Part shown: positions 18,905 through 28,659 of the stretch, in pieces | How the letters are laid out: each line of letters starts with the position of its first letter | How positions within the stretch are numbered: position 1 is the stretch's first letter | DNA from: Chryseobacterium joostei | GTDB lineage: Bacteria > Bacteroidota > Bacteroidia > Flavobacteriales > Weeksellaceae | NCBI RefSeq assembly: GCF_003815775.1 | Contig: NZ_CP033926.1 | Location: 186,001 to 250,000 of the forward strand | Direction: 5' to 3' | DNA: 64,000 nt | Notes under the pieces: model-generated | Seen by the model: the letters and a program-made list of their open reading frames with translations, nothing else | What the model was told of the DNA's origin: nothing | Databases searched by the model: none | Made by a program: the position numbers and the translations under genes

Positions 18905-19768
18905 TTATTTTGACTTTTTCAGTTGCTGTATTTCTTTTTGTAATTCATCTATTTTTTTGCCCTGTTCCTGAACGGCTTGTAACAATAAAGGGATCAGCTC
19001 ATTATAGTTTACGGATTTATACCCCTCGTTATCGGTACTTACGATGTTGGGAAGAACTTTTTCTACGTCCTGGGCAACAAGGCCATATTGTAGCTGTGCA
19101 TTTCCTCCTTTCTTTTTTCCGGTTTCGTTCCAGAAGTATGAAACTGGCCTTAGCTTACTTACTATTTCGTCAGAAGATTTAATTTCTGTGATGTTTTGCT
19201 TCAGTCTTTCATCAGAGTTATAGTCTATAGCACTGGCTTTTACAGTTCCGGCAACGTCCAGCTTAGCAGATGCTGACGGAGCGGTTCCAATGCCTACACT
19301 TCCTGTTCCGGAAAAAACAAGATTTTTGCCATTAAGATCCACATTTCTTGATGCCAAAGGTGTTGTGATAGAGCCATCTGCCGTGTAGATATTAGAATTT
19401 ACACCCATGCTTTCCCAATTAGTGCCATTCCAGAAATAGTAACCCGGCTGCGTGATTTTTGAAACTTTTGCAGTAGGAGAAGCAGGAGAAGCAGTTGCAT
19501 AGATCATCAGGGATTCTGTTCCGGGTTGGATGTTTGCTGTCATTGTTTGGATCTGATCTCCTGTAAGACGAGGGATCATAAGGCCTTCTGCCTGTGAAGT
19601 TCCGTCTGTTTTGGCAGTAATATCCAACGTAGCTTTTGGATTAGGAGTATTTATTCCTATTTTACCACCAGCCTGAGAATAGAGTAGTGAAGTGATGGTA
19701 GTGCTTCCGAATAGGCATAGCCTGAACACTGCAGAATGAGTCTTCTGCAAGAAAGTAGAGTTTTGCAT
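18905..19768 (-). CDS. tail fiber domain-containing protein with S74 intramolecular chaperone
   Basis: This 287-residue protein has an N-terminal signal-like segment, then the motif K-I-G-I-N-T-P-N-P-K-A-T-L-D-I, widespread in flavobacterial surface proteins. The C-terminal roughly 110 residues match the S74 chaperone / tail fiber domain: N-S-D-E-R-L-K-Q-N-I, then Y-G-L-V-A-Q-D-V-E-K-V-L-P and a terminal coiled coil E-L-Q-K-E-I-Q-Q-L-K-K. Such domains trimerise and may self-cleave. It lies just upstream of the giant surface-protein gene on the same strand, separated by 91 bases, so the two may form a surface-structure unit. Confidence 0.8.
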   Translation of the reverse strand: MQNSTFLQKTHSAVFRLCLFGSTTITSLLYSQAGGKIGINTPNPKATLDITAKTDGTSQAEGLMIPRLTGDQIQTMTANIQPGTESLMIYATASPASPTAKVSKITQPGYYFWNGTNWESMGVNSNIYTADGSITTPLASRNVDLNGKNLVFSGTGSVGIGTAPSASAKLDVAGTVKASAIDYNSDERLKQNITEIKSSDEIVSKLRPVSYFWNETGKKKGGNAQLQYGLVAQDVEKVLPNIVSTDNEGYKSVNYNELIPLLLQAVQEQGKKIDELQKEIQQLKKSK

Positions 19769-19810
19769 AGTTTTTTAATAGCTTTTAACTTGAGTATATT
19801 TAATTCTTCC

Positions 19811-20347
19811 TTAGTGTGAAGAGTTGAGTATATTTTTGATAGCAGTCTTAGATGTTTCGATTAATTCATTGGATCTATAAAGCTGGCTGGTAAGTATTGA
19901 ACTTTCAAAAAGGAGATAGATATGAGATGCCGTATGCTCATCCTCAATCTCTTCATTGAAGAACTCCCGCAGTTTATTTTTATGATAACGTAGAACATTG
20001 TGGATTTCAACTTGGTCAGCTGGTATTTCAGAGAGAAGATTCAGGAAGCTGCAACCCCGGAAATCTTCCTTTTCGTTCATATAAATAAGAAAATCAAATG
20101 ATTTCAGTATTTTCTCTTCAAGATTTTTCTCTTCTGATATAAATTTTTCCAGTTCAGAAACCCAATAATCATATCTTTTGTTGAGAAATTCAATGCATAG
20201 ATCGTCCTTTGACTTGAAGTGCTGGTAAAAGCTTGCCTTTGATACCTTGGCGTCTTCGATAATCTGATTGATACCGGTACGGTTATACCCTTGTCTGTGA
20301 AACAGAAGCATAGAGGTGCTTAATATTCTTTCGCGAGGTCGAGACAT
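19811..20347 (-). CDS. TetR/AcrR family transcriptional regulator
   Basis: This 178-residue protein has the TetR helix-turn-helix at its N-terminus: R-E-R-I-L-S-T-S-M-L-L-F-H-R-Q-G-Y and then V-S-K-A-S-F-Y-Q-H-F-K-S-K-D-D-L. The rest is a helical ligand-binding and dimerisation domain. It is 42 bases upstream of the tail-fiber-domain gene on the same strand and could regulate the surface-protein genes, but no operator is evident. Confidence 0.88.
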   Translation of the reverse strand: MSRPRERILSTSMLLFHRQGYNRTGINQIIEDAKVSKASFYQHFKSKDDLCIEFLNKRYDYWVSELEKFISEEKNLEEKILKSFDFLIYMNEKEDFRGCSFLNLLSEIPADQVEIHNVLRYHKNKLREFFNEEIEDEHTASHIYLLFESSILTSQLYRSNELIETSKTAIKNILNSSH

Positions 20348-20596
20348 TGATTATTGTTTTTCACAAATGTAAATAAAAAATGAACAGACTGGTGTGTTTG
20401 TTAATAAAATCTTAAAATAATGTTTTGATATAGTCTTTTTATTGATTTTATTTTATTGTAAATCAATTATTTGTGTATATTTTTTATTTTGTGAGATCAA
20501 TAAACGTAAATCTATTTTTAGCATTGCGTTTTTAGAGTGAATCTTTCAATTAAAATATTCTTTTCGCCGAAAAAGTACTTAGAATAAAGGGATTTC

Positions 20597-21319
20597 TCAA
20601 ATGAATCCTCCCGCATAGTAGATTTGTATAAGAAAAAACAGCAAGGTAAAGATCCATACCACATAAGGATGATAACGAAAATTTTCCTTTAAAATATGAT
20701 GCAAAGCCCTGAACAATTTTATCAGCCCGATTACTCCTATCACAACAAATACAACAAAAACAATAAAAAAGATATAATCTCTGGATTCATAGGCTCCTGA
20801 GTCTGCCAATTTTGAAAGATGATCCAAATAAGACTGTACATTTACCGTTTGTCCAAGAAACATCGCAGAAAGAATTAATATAAAAAATGGAGTAGAGGTG
20901 TAAACGGTAGTATAGATAAAGGAAAAAAGAAGTGTACGAAAGGCTACTGTGTTCACTTTTTCCTTTTTATACCACAATAATATTACACTGAAGATCACGG
21001 CTGTAAAGTTATTCATCAGGAATATAAACAAGGCTTTTTCTACCATACTTAGCCCCTTTATCTTGGAAATAAAGCTGTGCTCTCCGCTGTAATCCATGAG
21101 AAGTACGGAAACAATTACAGAAGTATAGACTGAAAGCTTAATGGGCGACAAATAATCACGAAAGCGTTCAGTTTCTTCCTTTTCCATTTCATGTACAGAC
21201 AGATCATAACATCTGCGGGTATCCTGAAATAACTTGAAAATGGTTACCGGTACCAGCAATATTTCAATAATAATCTGAAGACACAGCTTCTCAAAGCTGT
21301 CAATCAATTTTTCGAACAT
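20597..21319 (-). CDS. multi-pass membrane protein of unknown function
   Basis: This 240-residue protein has about five hydrophobic segments, with a cytoplasmic-looking acidic loop (S-V-H-E-M-E-K-E-E-T-E-R-F) after the first. I do not recognise a catalytic motif or transporter signature. It stands alone, with about 250 AT-rich bases on one side and 186 on the other that show no other gene. Confidence 0.6.
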   Translation of the reverse strand: MFEKLIDSFEKLCLQIIIEILLVPVTIFKLFQDTRRCYDLSVHEMEKEETERFRDYLSPIKLSVYTSVIVSVLLMDYSGEHSFISKIKGLSMVEKALFIFLMNNFTAVIFSVILLWYKKEKVNTVAFRTLLFSFIYTTVYTSTPFFILILSAMFLGQTVNVQSYLDHLSKLADSGAYESRDYIFFIVFVVFVVIGVIGLIKLFRALHHILKENFRYHPYVVWIFTLLFFLIQIYYAGGFI

Positions 21320-21454
21320 ACATGAGGAATTAAGGGAACGGGTTCACTATGCAATTTAATTAAATTTTAAGTGCAAGTGGTAAAAATAAAATGATTCGGA
21401 GGAAGAATTCAGAATCATTTGTAGAGAGGGATTCTCATTAGATGAGATTGATCA

Positions 21455-21490
21455 TATAAAAAATAGGTTGAAAGAAAAATCTCTCAACCT
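21455..21490 (-). terminator. terminator of the cupin-like gene
   Basis: AGGTTGA (21465-21471) pairs with TCAACCT (21484-21490). On the minus strand it is followed by a run of T, just past the stop of the gene ending at 21506. Confidence 0.65.
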
Positions 21491-21505
21491 GTTTATCAAT
21501 ATTTT

Positions 21506-22396
21506 TTATTTTGGAAGTCCTTTTTTTAAAGCAATATTAGCTCTTTCCACGGCTTTTCTTTCTTTCCAGTCCATGTACCTTTTTTTGTACCTGCCTTTCA
21601 TGAAGTTATCAAAATTACGTTGAACTGTAAGATTCCAAAGAGAATGTGCTTTTACAGCCCAGCTTTTGTCCCAGGCACGAAGAGAAATAGAGAATGATCC
21701 GTCAAGATACTTCATCCAGTGCCACCAGCCGGTTGGCATAAATAATGTATCTCCGTGTTCCAGATAACATTCAATTCCTTCAATACCATCCAATGCAGGA
21801 AATTTTTCAAAATCCGGGTTTGAAATATCATAGTCTTCCAGAGCATAGGTTGCATAAGGAAGCTTATACAGGCGGGTTTTCCATTTGTATTCAAAAAGAA
21901 GAACGTGCTTTCTCCCGTTGAAATGGGTATGGAAGATGTGAGGCATGTCAATATCGTAGTGAAGGAACGTTACAGAACCTTTTCCTCCGAAAAACATACT
22001 CGGATATTTATCTAAAAACCCACCCATCAGATTCTTTGGCGGAACATAGTCATCCAGCAATTTAGGAGCAAATTTGATTGGGTCGAAAAAGAAAATTCTA
22101 AGATCGGTAGGTTCCCGTTGGATAAGATCAACATATTCGCTAAACGGCATTTTAGTCGTTGGAGTGTTGATGGGAGCAGCAGGATCAGCCTTGGCACTGT
22201 CATATAAAGGAACAATCACATCGCCTACAACCTCCTTCATGTACTCCATCGTCCATTTTTGATAGGCGGGCCATTTCTTTGCCATGTTTTTGATTACCAC
22301 GGGTTTACATGGTTTTAAATATTTTTCACGAAATTCTTCTTGTGAAATATCTTCTACTACATCAATAGGTTTAAGCAGTATGCCCATTTGTTTCAA
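21506..22396 (-). CDS. cupin-like (JmjC/FIH-type) domain protein
   Basis: This 296-residue protein follows the Cupin_8 pattern: K-P-V-V-I-K-N-M-A-K-K-W-P-A near residue 32, the metal-binding H-Y-D-I-D-M-P-H near residue 147, F-N-G-R-K-H-V-L-L-F, and the distal histidine in T-G-W-W-H-W-M near residue 225. An HxD...H triad binds Fe(II), and these proteins are usually 2-oxoglutarate-dependent oxygenases acting on proteins, RNA or small molecules. The substrate is unknown. An alternative start lies nine bases downstream. It is a single-gene unit with its own terminator. Confidence 0.82.
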   Translation of the reverse strand: MKQMGILLKPIDVVEDISQEEFREKYLKPCKPVVIKNMAKKWPAYQKWTMEYMKEVVGDVIVPLYDSAKADPAAPINTPTTKMPFSEYVDLIQREPTDLRIFFFDPIKFAPKLLDDYVPPKNLMGGFLDKYPSMFFGGKGSVTFLHYDIDMPHIFHTHFNGRKHVLLFEYKWKTRLYKLPYATYALEDYDISNPDFEKFPALDGIEGIECYLEHGDTLFMPTGWWHWMKYLDGSFSISLRAWDKSWAVKAHSLWNLTVQRNFDNFMKGRYKKRYMDWKERKAVERANIALKKGLPK

Positions 22397-22760
22397 TTAT
22401 ATAGCTAAAGTATTAAATATTTATGAAAAAAAATACAAAGAATTGCATTTGTTTGGAATTAATATAAATAAATATGAAAATATGCTTTCAGATTGCCTTA
22501 ATCTGTTTATAGTAAACGTATTATTTGGACTTTTGTATTTCAAAAAACATTGTTTTTACCTGAGAAAATATATGCATAAAATGCAGTAATTGTGTGTCTT
22601 AAAATTGGGGTGGAAATAAATGTCTGATTTTTTATTAAAATAAATTACTAACTGGAAATAGTTTCTGGTTCATGTCCGTAATAAATTTCAAAATTTTAGT
22701 CTTGCTGGGTTGGGTTATTTCAATATTACCCATTCCAATTCCAATTCTTATATTTGATCT
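22397..22760. other. 364-bp intergenic region without a supported gene
   Basis: This AT-rich spacer lies between divergently transcribed cupin-like and aminopeptidase genes and probably holds both promoters. I see no convincing ORF, hairpin or RNA. Confidence 0.5.
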
Positions 22761-25328
22761 ATGAAAAAAGCAGGTCTGTTAGCGTTATTTTTAGTTGTTT
22801 TCAATAGTGGTTATCATGCCCAAATGAAGCCTTTACCAAAGATTGAATCTGGTGTATCTTACGAGTTAGCTCAATTTCGAAAGAATACACTCAAAGAAAT
22901 TAAGTATGAACTTAATCTGAAGATCCCGGAAAGTAAGTCAGAAAGGATCTCCGGAACAGAAGCAATTACTTTTAACTATAAAAAACAAAATGAAGCTCCG
23001 TTACAGATAGATTTTAAAGAAGAACCCTCTTCACTCATCTCTGTCTCCGTGAACGGACAACAGATAAAAACAGTTCTGGAAAACGAACATGTCATTATTG
23101 AAGCAAAGTACCTGAAATCGGGATTTAACCAAATTAATATTGCCTTTATTGCCGGAAACGGAGCATTGAACAGACGTGATGGATACCTGTATGCTTTATT
23201 TGTTCCGGATCGTGCAAGAACAATGTTTCCATGTTTTGACCAGCCTGATCTGAAAGCCAACTATTCCTTGACGTTAACTATTCCTGAAAAATGGAGCGCG
23301 ATAGCCAACGGAAAGCTTAAGGAAACAAGTATCCAGCAGGCCCAAAAAACATTGCGTTTTGAGCAGTCGGATCTGCTGCCTACCTATTTGTTTTCTTTTG
23401 CTGCCGGAGATTTTAAAAATCATACAGAGAAAATCAGTCAGCAGGATTCCAGGATTTTATACCGTGAAACAGATTCCGTGAAAATTAAAAACAGTATGGA
23501 TTCAATTTTCACTTTATATAGGAATTCTCTTTCTTATTACGAAAAATGGACAGGCATTAAGCACCCCTTTCAAAAACATGGGTTGGTTGTTATTCCTGAT
23601 TTTCAATTCGGAGGAATGGAACATCCGGGAGCTATATTATTTCAAAACTCCACTTTATTTTTAGATCAAAATGCTACACAAAACCAGCTAAATAACCGCT
23701 CCAATCTTATAGCCCATGAAGTTGCCCATCTTTGGTTTGGGGATATGGTGACAATGAATTGGTTCAATGATGTCTGGATGAAGGAGGTTTTTGCCAATTT
23801 TATGGCAGATAAAAGTACCGGCGCATCTTCAGATAAAATGGTTTATGATCTGAAATTCTTAACAGGGCATTTTCCGGCAGCCTATTCTGTGGATCGTACC
23901 TTAGGAGCTAATCCTATCCGACAGGTTTTGGATAATCTGCAGAATGCAGGGATGATGTATGGGCCTATTATTTATGATAAGGCACCCATTATGATGCGTC
24001 AGTTGGAATTACTGATAGGTGAGGAAAATTTTCAAAAAGGAGTAAGCGAATACCTTAGAAAATATGCTTACAGTAATGCAAGCTGGCCGGATCTTATTAC
24101 CATTCTTGATCAACATACACCGGAAGATCTGCAAAGTTGGAATAAAGTGTGGGTGAACGATCCAGGCAGACCTGTTATCGATTATGATATACAATATAAA
24201 GGCAATGCAATTGAAAAATTTATAATTTCTCAGAAACCAGAATATGGAAACGAACAAAAATACTGGCCGCAGGAATTTCAGATCAGTTTATTTTATGCCA
24301 ACAAGGTTGAGAAGGTTAATGTAAAACTGTCTGGAAAAGAACAAAGCATTTCAGAGTTAAAAGGGAAAAAGAAACCTCTGTTTATCCTGCAAAATTCCTC
24401 TGGAATCGGGTATGGAGTATTCAAAACTGAAAAGGCAGTAATATCGGAATTCTCTTTGGTAAAAGATCCGATAAACCGTGCAAGCGCTTATATTTCTTTA
24501 TATGAAAATATGCTGAACGGCTCAGGAACCAACCCGCAGGAATTATTACATTTTTTTACTGAGCAGTTGCCAAAGGAAAATACAGAATTAAACTTACGTT
24601 TGATTACCGGTTATATTTCTACTATTTACTGGGATTTTTTATCTGAAAATACCCGATTGAAAGAATCCGGAAATATAGAAGATACATTATGGAAAACATT
24701 GCAGGTGCAGACGGCAAAAAATAATAAGAAAATTATTTTTGATTGCTATCAGGGAATATTTCAGTCTCAGCAGGCCTATGATAATCTGTACACCATTTGG
24801 AAATCCCAGATGCCACCAAAAGACGTATCCCTTAATGATGATGATTTTACGAACCTTGCCCTTGCTTTATCATTACGAAATGCTAATAATAATGATTTAT
24901 TGCAAGAGCAACTGGCAAGAATCAAGAATCCGGATAGGGTAAATCGTTTTAAAATTATTATGAAAGCTGCTTCTTCAGACCAAAAAGTACGTGACGATTT
25001 TTTTAATGGTCTTATGCAAAAACAGAACAGAGCGAATGAATCTGCTGTTGGTTCTGCATTAGGCTACCTGCATCATCCGTTAAGGCAAAATACTTCTATT
25101 CATTATCTTTCCAATACTTTAGAGGTTTTACAGGAAATACAAAAAACGGGAGCTATCTTTTTCCCGGATAATTGGCTTCGTTCAACGTTTAGTAATTATC
25201 AGACTCCAAAAGCATTTGATATTGTTAATCAGTTTCTTTTGAAAAATCCTGATTATAATCCAATTCTGAAGAATAAAATTTTGCAGGCAACTGACAATTT
25301 GAAAAGGGCTCAGGTTCTTGTGAAATAA
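22761..25328 (+). CDS. M1 family aminopeptidase
   Basis: This 855-residue protein has signal peptide MKKAGLLALFLVVFNSGYHA. It shows the M1 exopeptidase motif G-G-M-E-H near residue 285 and the zinc motif H-E-V-A-H near residue 319, with the third ligand Glu in W-M-K-E-V-F-A-N-F. The N-terminal beta domain and C-terminal helical region fit the family's usual length. It should remove N-terminal residues from peptides in the periplasm or at the surface. It is a single gene followed by its own terminator. Confidence 0.92.
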   Translation: MKKAGLLALFLVVFNSGYHAQMKPLPKIESGVSYELAQFRKNTLKEIKYELNLKIPESKSERISGTEAITFNYKKQNEAPLQIDFKEEPSSLISVSVNGQQIKTVLENEHVIIEAKYLKSGFNQINIAFIAGNGALNRRDGYLYALFVPDRARTMFPCFDQPDLKANYSLTLTIPEKWSAIANGKLKETSIQQAQKTLRFEQSDLLPTYLFSFAAGDFKNHTEKISQQDSRILYRETDSVKIKNSMDSIFTLYRNSLSYYEKWTGIKHPFQKHGLVVIPDFQFGGMEHPGAILFQNSTLFLDQNATQNQLNNRSNLIAHEVAHLWFGDMVTMNWFNDVWMKEVFANFMADKSTGASSDKMVYDLKFLTGHFPAAYSVDRTLGANPIRQVLDNLQNAGMMYGPIIYDKAPIMMRQLELLIGEENFQKGVSEYLRKYAYSNASWPDLITILDQHTPEDLQSWNKVWVNDPGRPVIDYDIQYKGNAIEKFIISQKPEYGNEQKYWPQEFQISLFYANKVEKVNVKLSGKEQSISELKGKKKPLFILQNSSGIGYGVFKTEKAVISEFSLVKDPINRASAYISLYENMLNGSGTNPQELLHFFTEQLPKENTELNLRLITGYISTIYWDFLSENTRLKESGNIEDTLWKTLQVQTAKNNKKIIFDCYQGIFQSQQAYDNLYTIWKSQMPPKDVSLNDDDFTNLALALSLRNANNNDLLQEQLARIKNPDRVNRFKIIMKAASSDQKVRDDFFNGLMQKQNRANESAVGSALGYLHHPLRQNTSIHYLSNTLEVLQEIQKTGAIFFPDNWLRSTFSNYQTPKAFDIVNQFLLKNPDYNPILKNKILQATDNLKRAQVLVK

Positions 25329-25347
25329 AGCTCATTCAATTTATGAT

Positions 25348-25384
25348 AAAAACCAAGCCCCAGATAAATATACTTGGGGTTTTA
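25348..25384 (+). terminator. rho-independent terminator after aminopeptidase gene
   Basis: An AAAACC...CCCCAG arm pairs with CTTGGGGTTTT, followed by a T-rich stretch, about 20 bases after the aminopeptidase stop. Confidence 0.7.
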
Positions 25385-25468
25385 TATTTAAAATAGAGTA
25401 CTATTTTCAGAGGCAATTCGGGCATTTTTTTAAAAATGGTTATCTTCGGCTTCATAAAAAAAAATGAT

Positions 25469-26965
25469 ATGCAAGTATATGAAGGGATTTCTGTGGGGTT
25501 GTATCTGTTATTAATGATAGGTATAGGCATATATTCTTATAGAAAATCAACAAGTAATTCGGAAGAATTTTTAATAGGTGGAAGAAAGATGGGGGCTGCC
25601 GTTACGGCATTGTCAGCAGGGGCTGCCGATATGAGTGGCTGGCTGTTGATGGGGGTTCCGGGTGCCATGTATTTATCCGGGATTTCAAGTTCCTGGATCG
25701 CGATTGGGTTAACGATTGGAGCTTATCTCAACTATATTATTGTAGCACCAAGACTTAGGATCTATACAGAGGTCGCTCAAAATGCCATTACATTACCGGT
25801 ATTCTTTGAAAACAGGTTTAAAAATAAAAATCATCTTCTAAAAATCACCTCTTCCATTTTTATTCTGGTATTTTTTACACTGTACACATCAGCAGGGATG
25901 GTATCAGGTGGAAAATTGTTTGAGTCAGCTTTTGGAATGGATTATACTGTAGGGCTACTATTAACCAGCTTGGTGGTAGTTCTGTATACGTTTTTAGGTG
26001 GATTTCTGGCCGTAAGTCTTACAGATTTTGTGCAGGGAACCATTATGGTGCTGGCCTTGGTAATTGTACCGATTGTGGCCATTACCCAAATTGGGGGCGT
26101 TGGAGAAACTTTATCCCTGATTGAAGCTAAAGATCCTAAATACCTGGATCTATTCAGGGGAACAACTACGGTAAGCATTGTCTCTCTGTTAGCATGGGGA
26201 TTAGGATATTGTGGGCAACCCCATATTCTGGTACGTTTTATGGCCATCGATAAGCCTAAGGATCTGGTTAAGGCACGACGAATAGGAATTACATGGATGA
26301 TTTTTACTGTTGCCGGAGCTTTAGCCATCGGGTTGGTGGGAATTGCTTATCTGCAAAAATTTGACTTGGAAACCATGATGAAGTTTGATGGATCCAAAAC
26401 AGAGGCAGAAACTATTTTCATCTATTTCTCCCGTATATTGTTCCATCCGTTTATTGCAGGATTCCTGCTTACGGCTATTTTGGCTGCTGTAATGAGTACT
26501 ATTTCTTCACAGTTATTGGTTACTTCAAGTTCATTAACGGAAGATATTTATAAAGCTTTCCTAAATAAAAAGGCAACATCAAAGCAGTTGCTTATCGCCA
26601 GCAGGCTTTCTGTTTTACTGGTAGCGATTATTGCTGGTCTTTTATCTTTAGATCCAAAAGACAGCATCCTTAATCTGGTAGGAAATGCGTGGGCTGGTTT
26701 TGGTTCTGCATTTGGACCGCTTATTCTTTTGTCACTTTTATGGAAAAAAACAACATGGCAGGGAGGTTTGGCTGGTATGTTAGTAGGTGGAGTAACCGTA
26801 TTGGCTTGGGTATATATTCAGCATCCGTTAAAAAATTGGTACGAGATTATTCCGGGATTCACACTTTCTCTATTAACCAATATTATTGTTTCGTCATTGA
26901 CTTATAAGCAGGATGATGTGATTGAAAGTGAATTTGAAGAGGTTAAAAAAATTATGCAGGAATAA
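25469..26965 (+). CDS. putP: sodium/solute symporter, PutP-like (sodium/proline)
   Basis: The ATG at 25469 gives 498 residues, close to the 502 of E. coli PutP; the upstream extension of the frame is not needed. About 13 transmembrane segments are visible. Characteristic stretches include S-A-G-A-A-D-M-S-G-W-L-L-M-G-V-P-G-A near residue 50, the sodium-site region, and G-Y-C-G-Q-P-H-I-L-V-R-F-M-A. It likely takes up proline with Na+. The context gives no other hint; it is monocistronic with its own terminator. Confidence 0.88.
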   Translation: MQVYEGISVGLYLLLMIGIGIYSYRKSTSNSEEFLIGGRKMGAAVTALSAGAADMSGWLLMGVPGAMYLSGISSSWIAIGLTIGAYLNYIIVAPRLRIYTEVAQNAITLPVFFENRFKNKNHLLKITSSIFILVFFTLYTSAGMVSGGKLFESAFGMDYTVGLLLTSLVVVLYTFLGGFLAVSLTDFVQGTIMVLALVIVPIVAITQIGGVGETLSLIEAKDPKYLDLFRGTTTVSIVSLLAWGLGYCGQPHILVRFMAIDKPKDLVKARRIGITWMIFTVAGALAIGLVGIAYLQKFDLETMMKFDGSKTEAETIFIYFSRILFHPFIAGFLLTAILAAVMSTISSQLLVTSSSLTEDIYKAFLNKKATSKQLLIASRLSVLLVAIIAGLLSLDPKDSILNLVGNAWAGFGSAFGPLILLSLLWKKTTWQGGLAGMLVGGVTVLAWVYIQHPLKNWYEIIPGFTLSLLTNIIVSSLTYKQDDVIESEFEEVKKIMQE

Positions 26966-26997
26966 TAACGTAATTTTAACCTATCGATAAAAATAAT

Positions 26998-27027
26998 AAA
27001 CCCTTGCCAGTGTGCGAGGGTTTTTAT
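26998..27027 (+). terminator. rho-independent terminator after putP
   Basis: CCCTTGC pairs with GCGAGGG across a CAGTGT loop at about 27001-27020, with flanking AAA and TTTTT. Confidence 0.8.
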
Positions 27028-27238
27028 TAGTATTCATGGTTGGTGACAAAAGTTTTCAATATATGGAGAGAGAATGTTAGATAGGGTAATGATAAGCTGA
27101 GATAAAGCCAGCACACTTTTCTTTTCGATTTCATATTTTTTTGTGCAAATTTGCAAAATGAGCTATTAGAAAATCATATACTTACCTTTTAGCGCTATAC
27201 CTACCTTTAGGAAAGTATGAATATAAAAAACGATTATT

Positions 27239-27595
27239 ATGCCTGAGTTTTTCCACGATAAAAGATTGTATTATACTCCGATTGAATTTGCTCTAAGTCA
27301 CATAGGGGGAACTTGGAAGATGCCTATTTTGTGGAGATTACAGGAAAAACCACTTCGCTTTAGTGAACTGAAAAAGGATATACCCCATATCACGGACAAA
27401 ATGCTGACCAGCCAGCTAAGAGAGTTGGAAAGTAAGGAAATGATCCACCGTGAAGTATTCCCTGTAATTCCGCCCAAAGTAGAATATAGCCTGACAGAGA
27501 AAGGAAAAAAGGCCATTCCTGTCATTGAAACTATTATGACTTTTGGATATGATCTGATTAAGGATGCAGGAATTACCTTTCCTCCAAAAGAATAG
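27239..27595 (+). CDS. HxlR family winged-helix transcriptional regulator
   Basis: This 118-residue protein carries the HxlR/MarR-like winged helix: P-I-E-F-A-L-S-H-I-G-G-T-W-K-M-P-I-L-W-R-L, then L-R-F-S-E-L-K-K-D-I-P-H-I-T-D-K-M-L-T-S-Q-L-R-E-L-E and E-Y-S-L-T-E-K-G-K. The N-terminal Cys often used for redox sensing is absent; there is no Cys in the protein. The target gene is not evident. Confidence 0.9.
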   Translation: MPEFFHDKRLYYTPIEFALSHIGGTWKMPILWRLQEKPLRFSELKKDIPHITDKMLTSQLRELESKEMIHREVFPVIPPKVEYSLTEKGKKAIPVIETIMTFGYDLIKDAGITFPPKE

Positions 27596-27885
27596 ACCGC
27601 TCTTTCCGTTTATTTAACCAAAAATTATTATTTTTACTGATAAGAATTCTACTTTCTCAATTAAGATTAATTCAAGTTTCTATTCGGTAAGGAGAGTCAT
27701 GATTATTCTTAATTTTTCACACTTTTCTATTTTCTTATAGCAGCTCTTTCTTTATTCTTTACGATTAATAATATCCCTTTATCTACTGCTTTTATAGAAG
27801 CTATGGATTTCTTTTTTTTTCAAATTAAAATAATCCTACAGCAACTTTTAATTATTCTAAGCTATTAACCTTTAAATATTTGTAG

Positions 27886-28449
27886 ATGAAAAATATTGAT
27901 GCAAACCAAAAACTTTATATTATCACTGGCGGGCCTGGCGCCGGGAAAACCACAATATTAAATGAATTAAGCAATAACGGATTTACAACAGTGCCTGAAG
28001 ATGGTCGAAGAATTATTAAAGAACAAATAGACTTAGATGGTGAGGGATTGCCTTGGATTAATAAAAAGTTCTTTGCGGAACTGATGTTTGAAGCTTCAGT
28101 AAAAACATATCATAAAATGTATGCGAACACTGATATGAAACCTATTTTCTTTGACCGTGGAATATTGGATACTATTGGCTATCTCAAGCTTGAGAATATT
28201 CCTATTCCGAAAGAAATGGAGTTGATTGCCGGCGAAATGGTTTACAATAAAAACATTTTTATTCTTCCTCCCTGGAAAGATATTTACGAAAATGATTCGG
28301 AGAGAAAACAAACTTGGGAAGAAGCAGTGCAAACCTTTGATTGTATGGTGGAAACCTATTTAAAATATGAGTACAATGTCATTGAAGTTCCGAAAATTTC
28401 CATAGTGGAAAGGGTTCAGTTTATTCTTGATACCATTAATAATTTGTAA
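27886..28449 (+). CDS. AAA family ATPase / predicted kinase
   Basis: This 187-residue P-loop protein has Walker A G-G-P-G-A-G-K-T-T at residues 15-23. It then has V-P-E-D-G-R-R-I-I-K and F-F-D-R-G-I-L-D-T, features of the AAA_28 / NadR-like small kinase group. It may phosphorylate a small molecule or act in resistance; the substrate is unknown. It stands alone with about 290 bases of AT-rich sequence upstream. Confidence 0.8.
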   Translation: MKNIDANQKLYIITGGPGAGKTTILNELSNNGFTTVPEDGRRIIKEQIDLDGEGLPWINKKFFAELMFEASVKTYHKMYANTDMKPIFFDRGILDTIGYLKLENIPIPKEMELIAGEMVYNKNIFILPPWKDIYENDSERKQTWEEAVQTFDCMVETYLKYEYNVIEVPKISIVERVQFILDTINNL

Positions 28450-28659
28450 CTTGAAATATCATTTAACAGCCAATGAATCATAGATTTGAAAAGGAAATAA
28501 TAGAACTTTCTGGCTCATCAGAAAGATTGTTTTTATCAAAGTAAAATTAGTAGATTGATGTCAATTTTCTTTGTAATGATTGCTACAAAATAAATGAGTT
28601 TTTTTGATTGTATCTCTTCTTTCGTGTTTTTGTTAATTTAAATATGTGTTGAAGTGGTT

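Noticed and set aside
22284..22589. 101-codon plus-strand ORF
   Set aside because: It overlaps the start of the cupin-like gene in antisense and the rest is AT-rich with low-complexity residues; no protein-like pattern.
22749..22756. TATATTTG before the aminopeptidase gene
   Set aside because: It is only four bases from the start codon and lacks an upstream TTG at the right distance.
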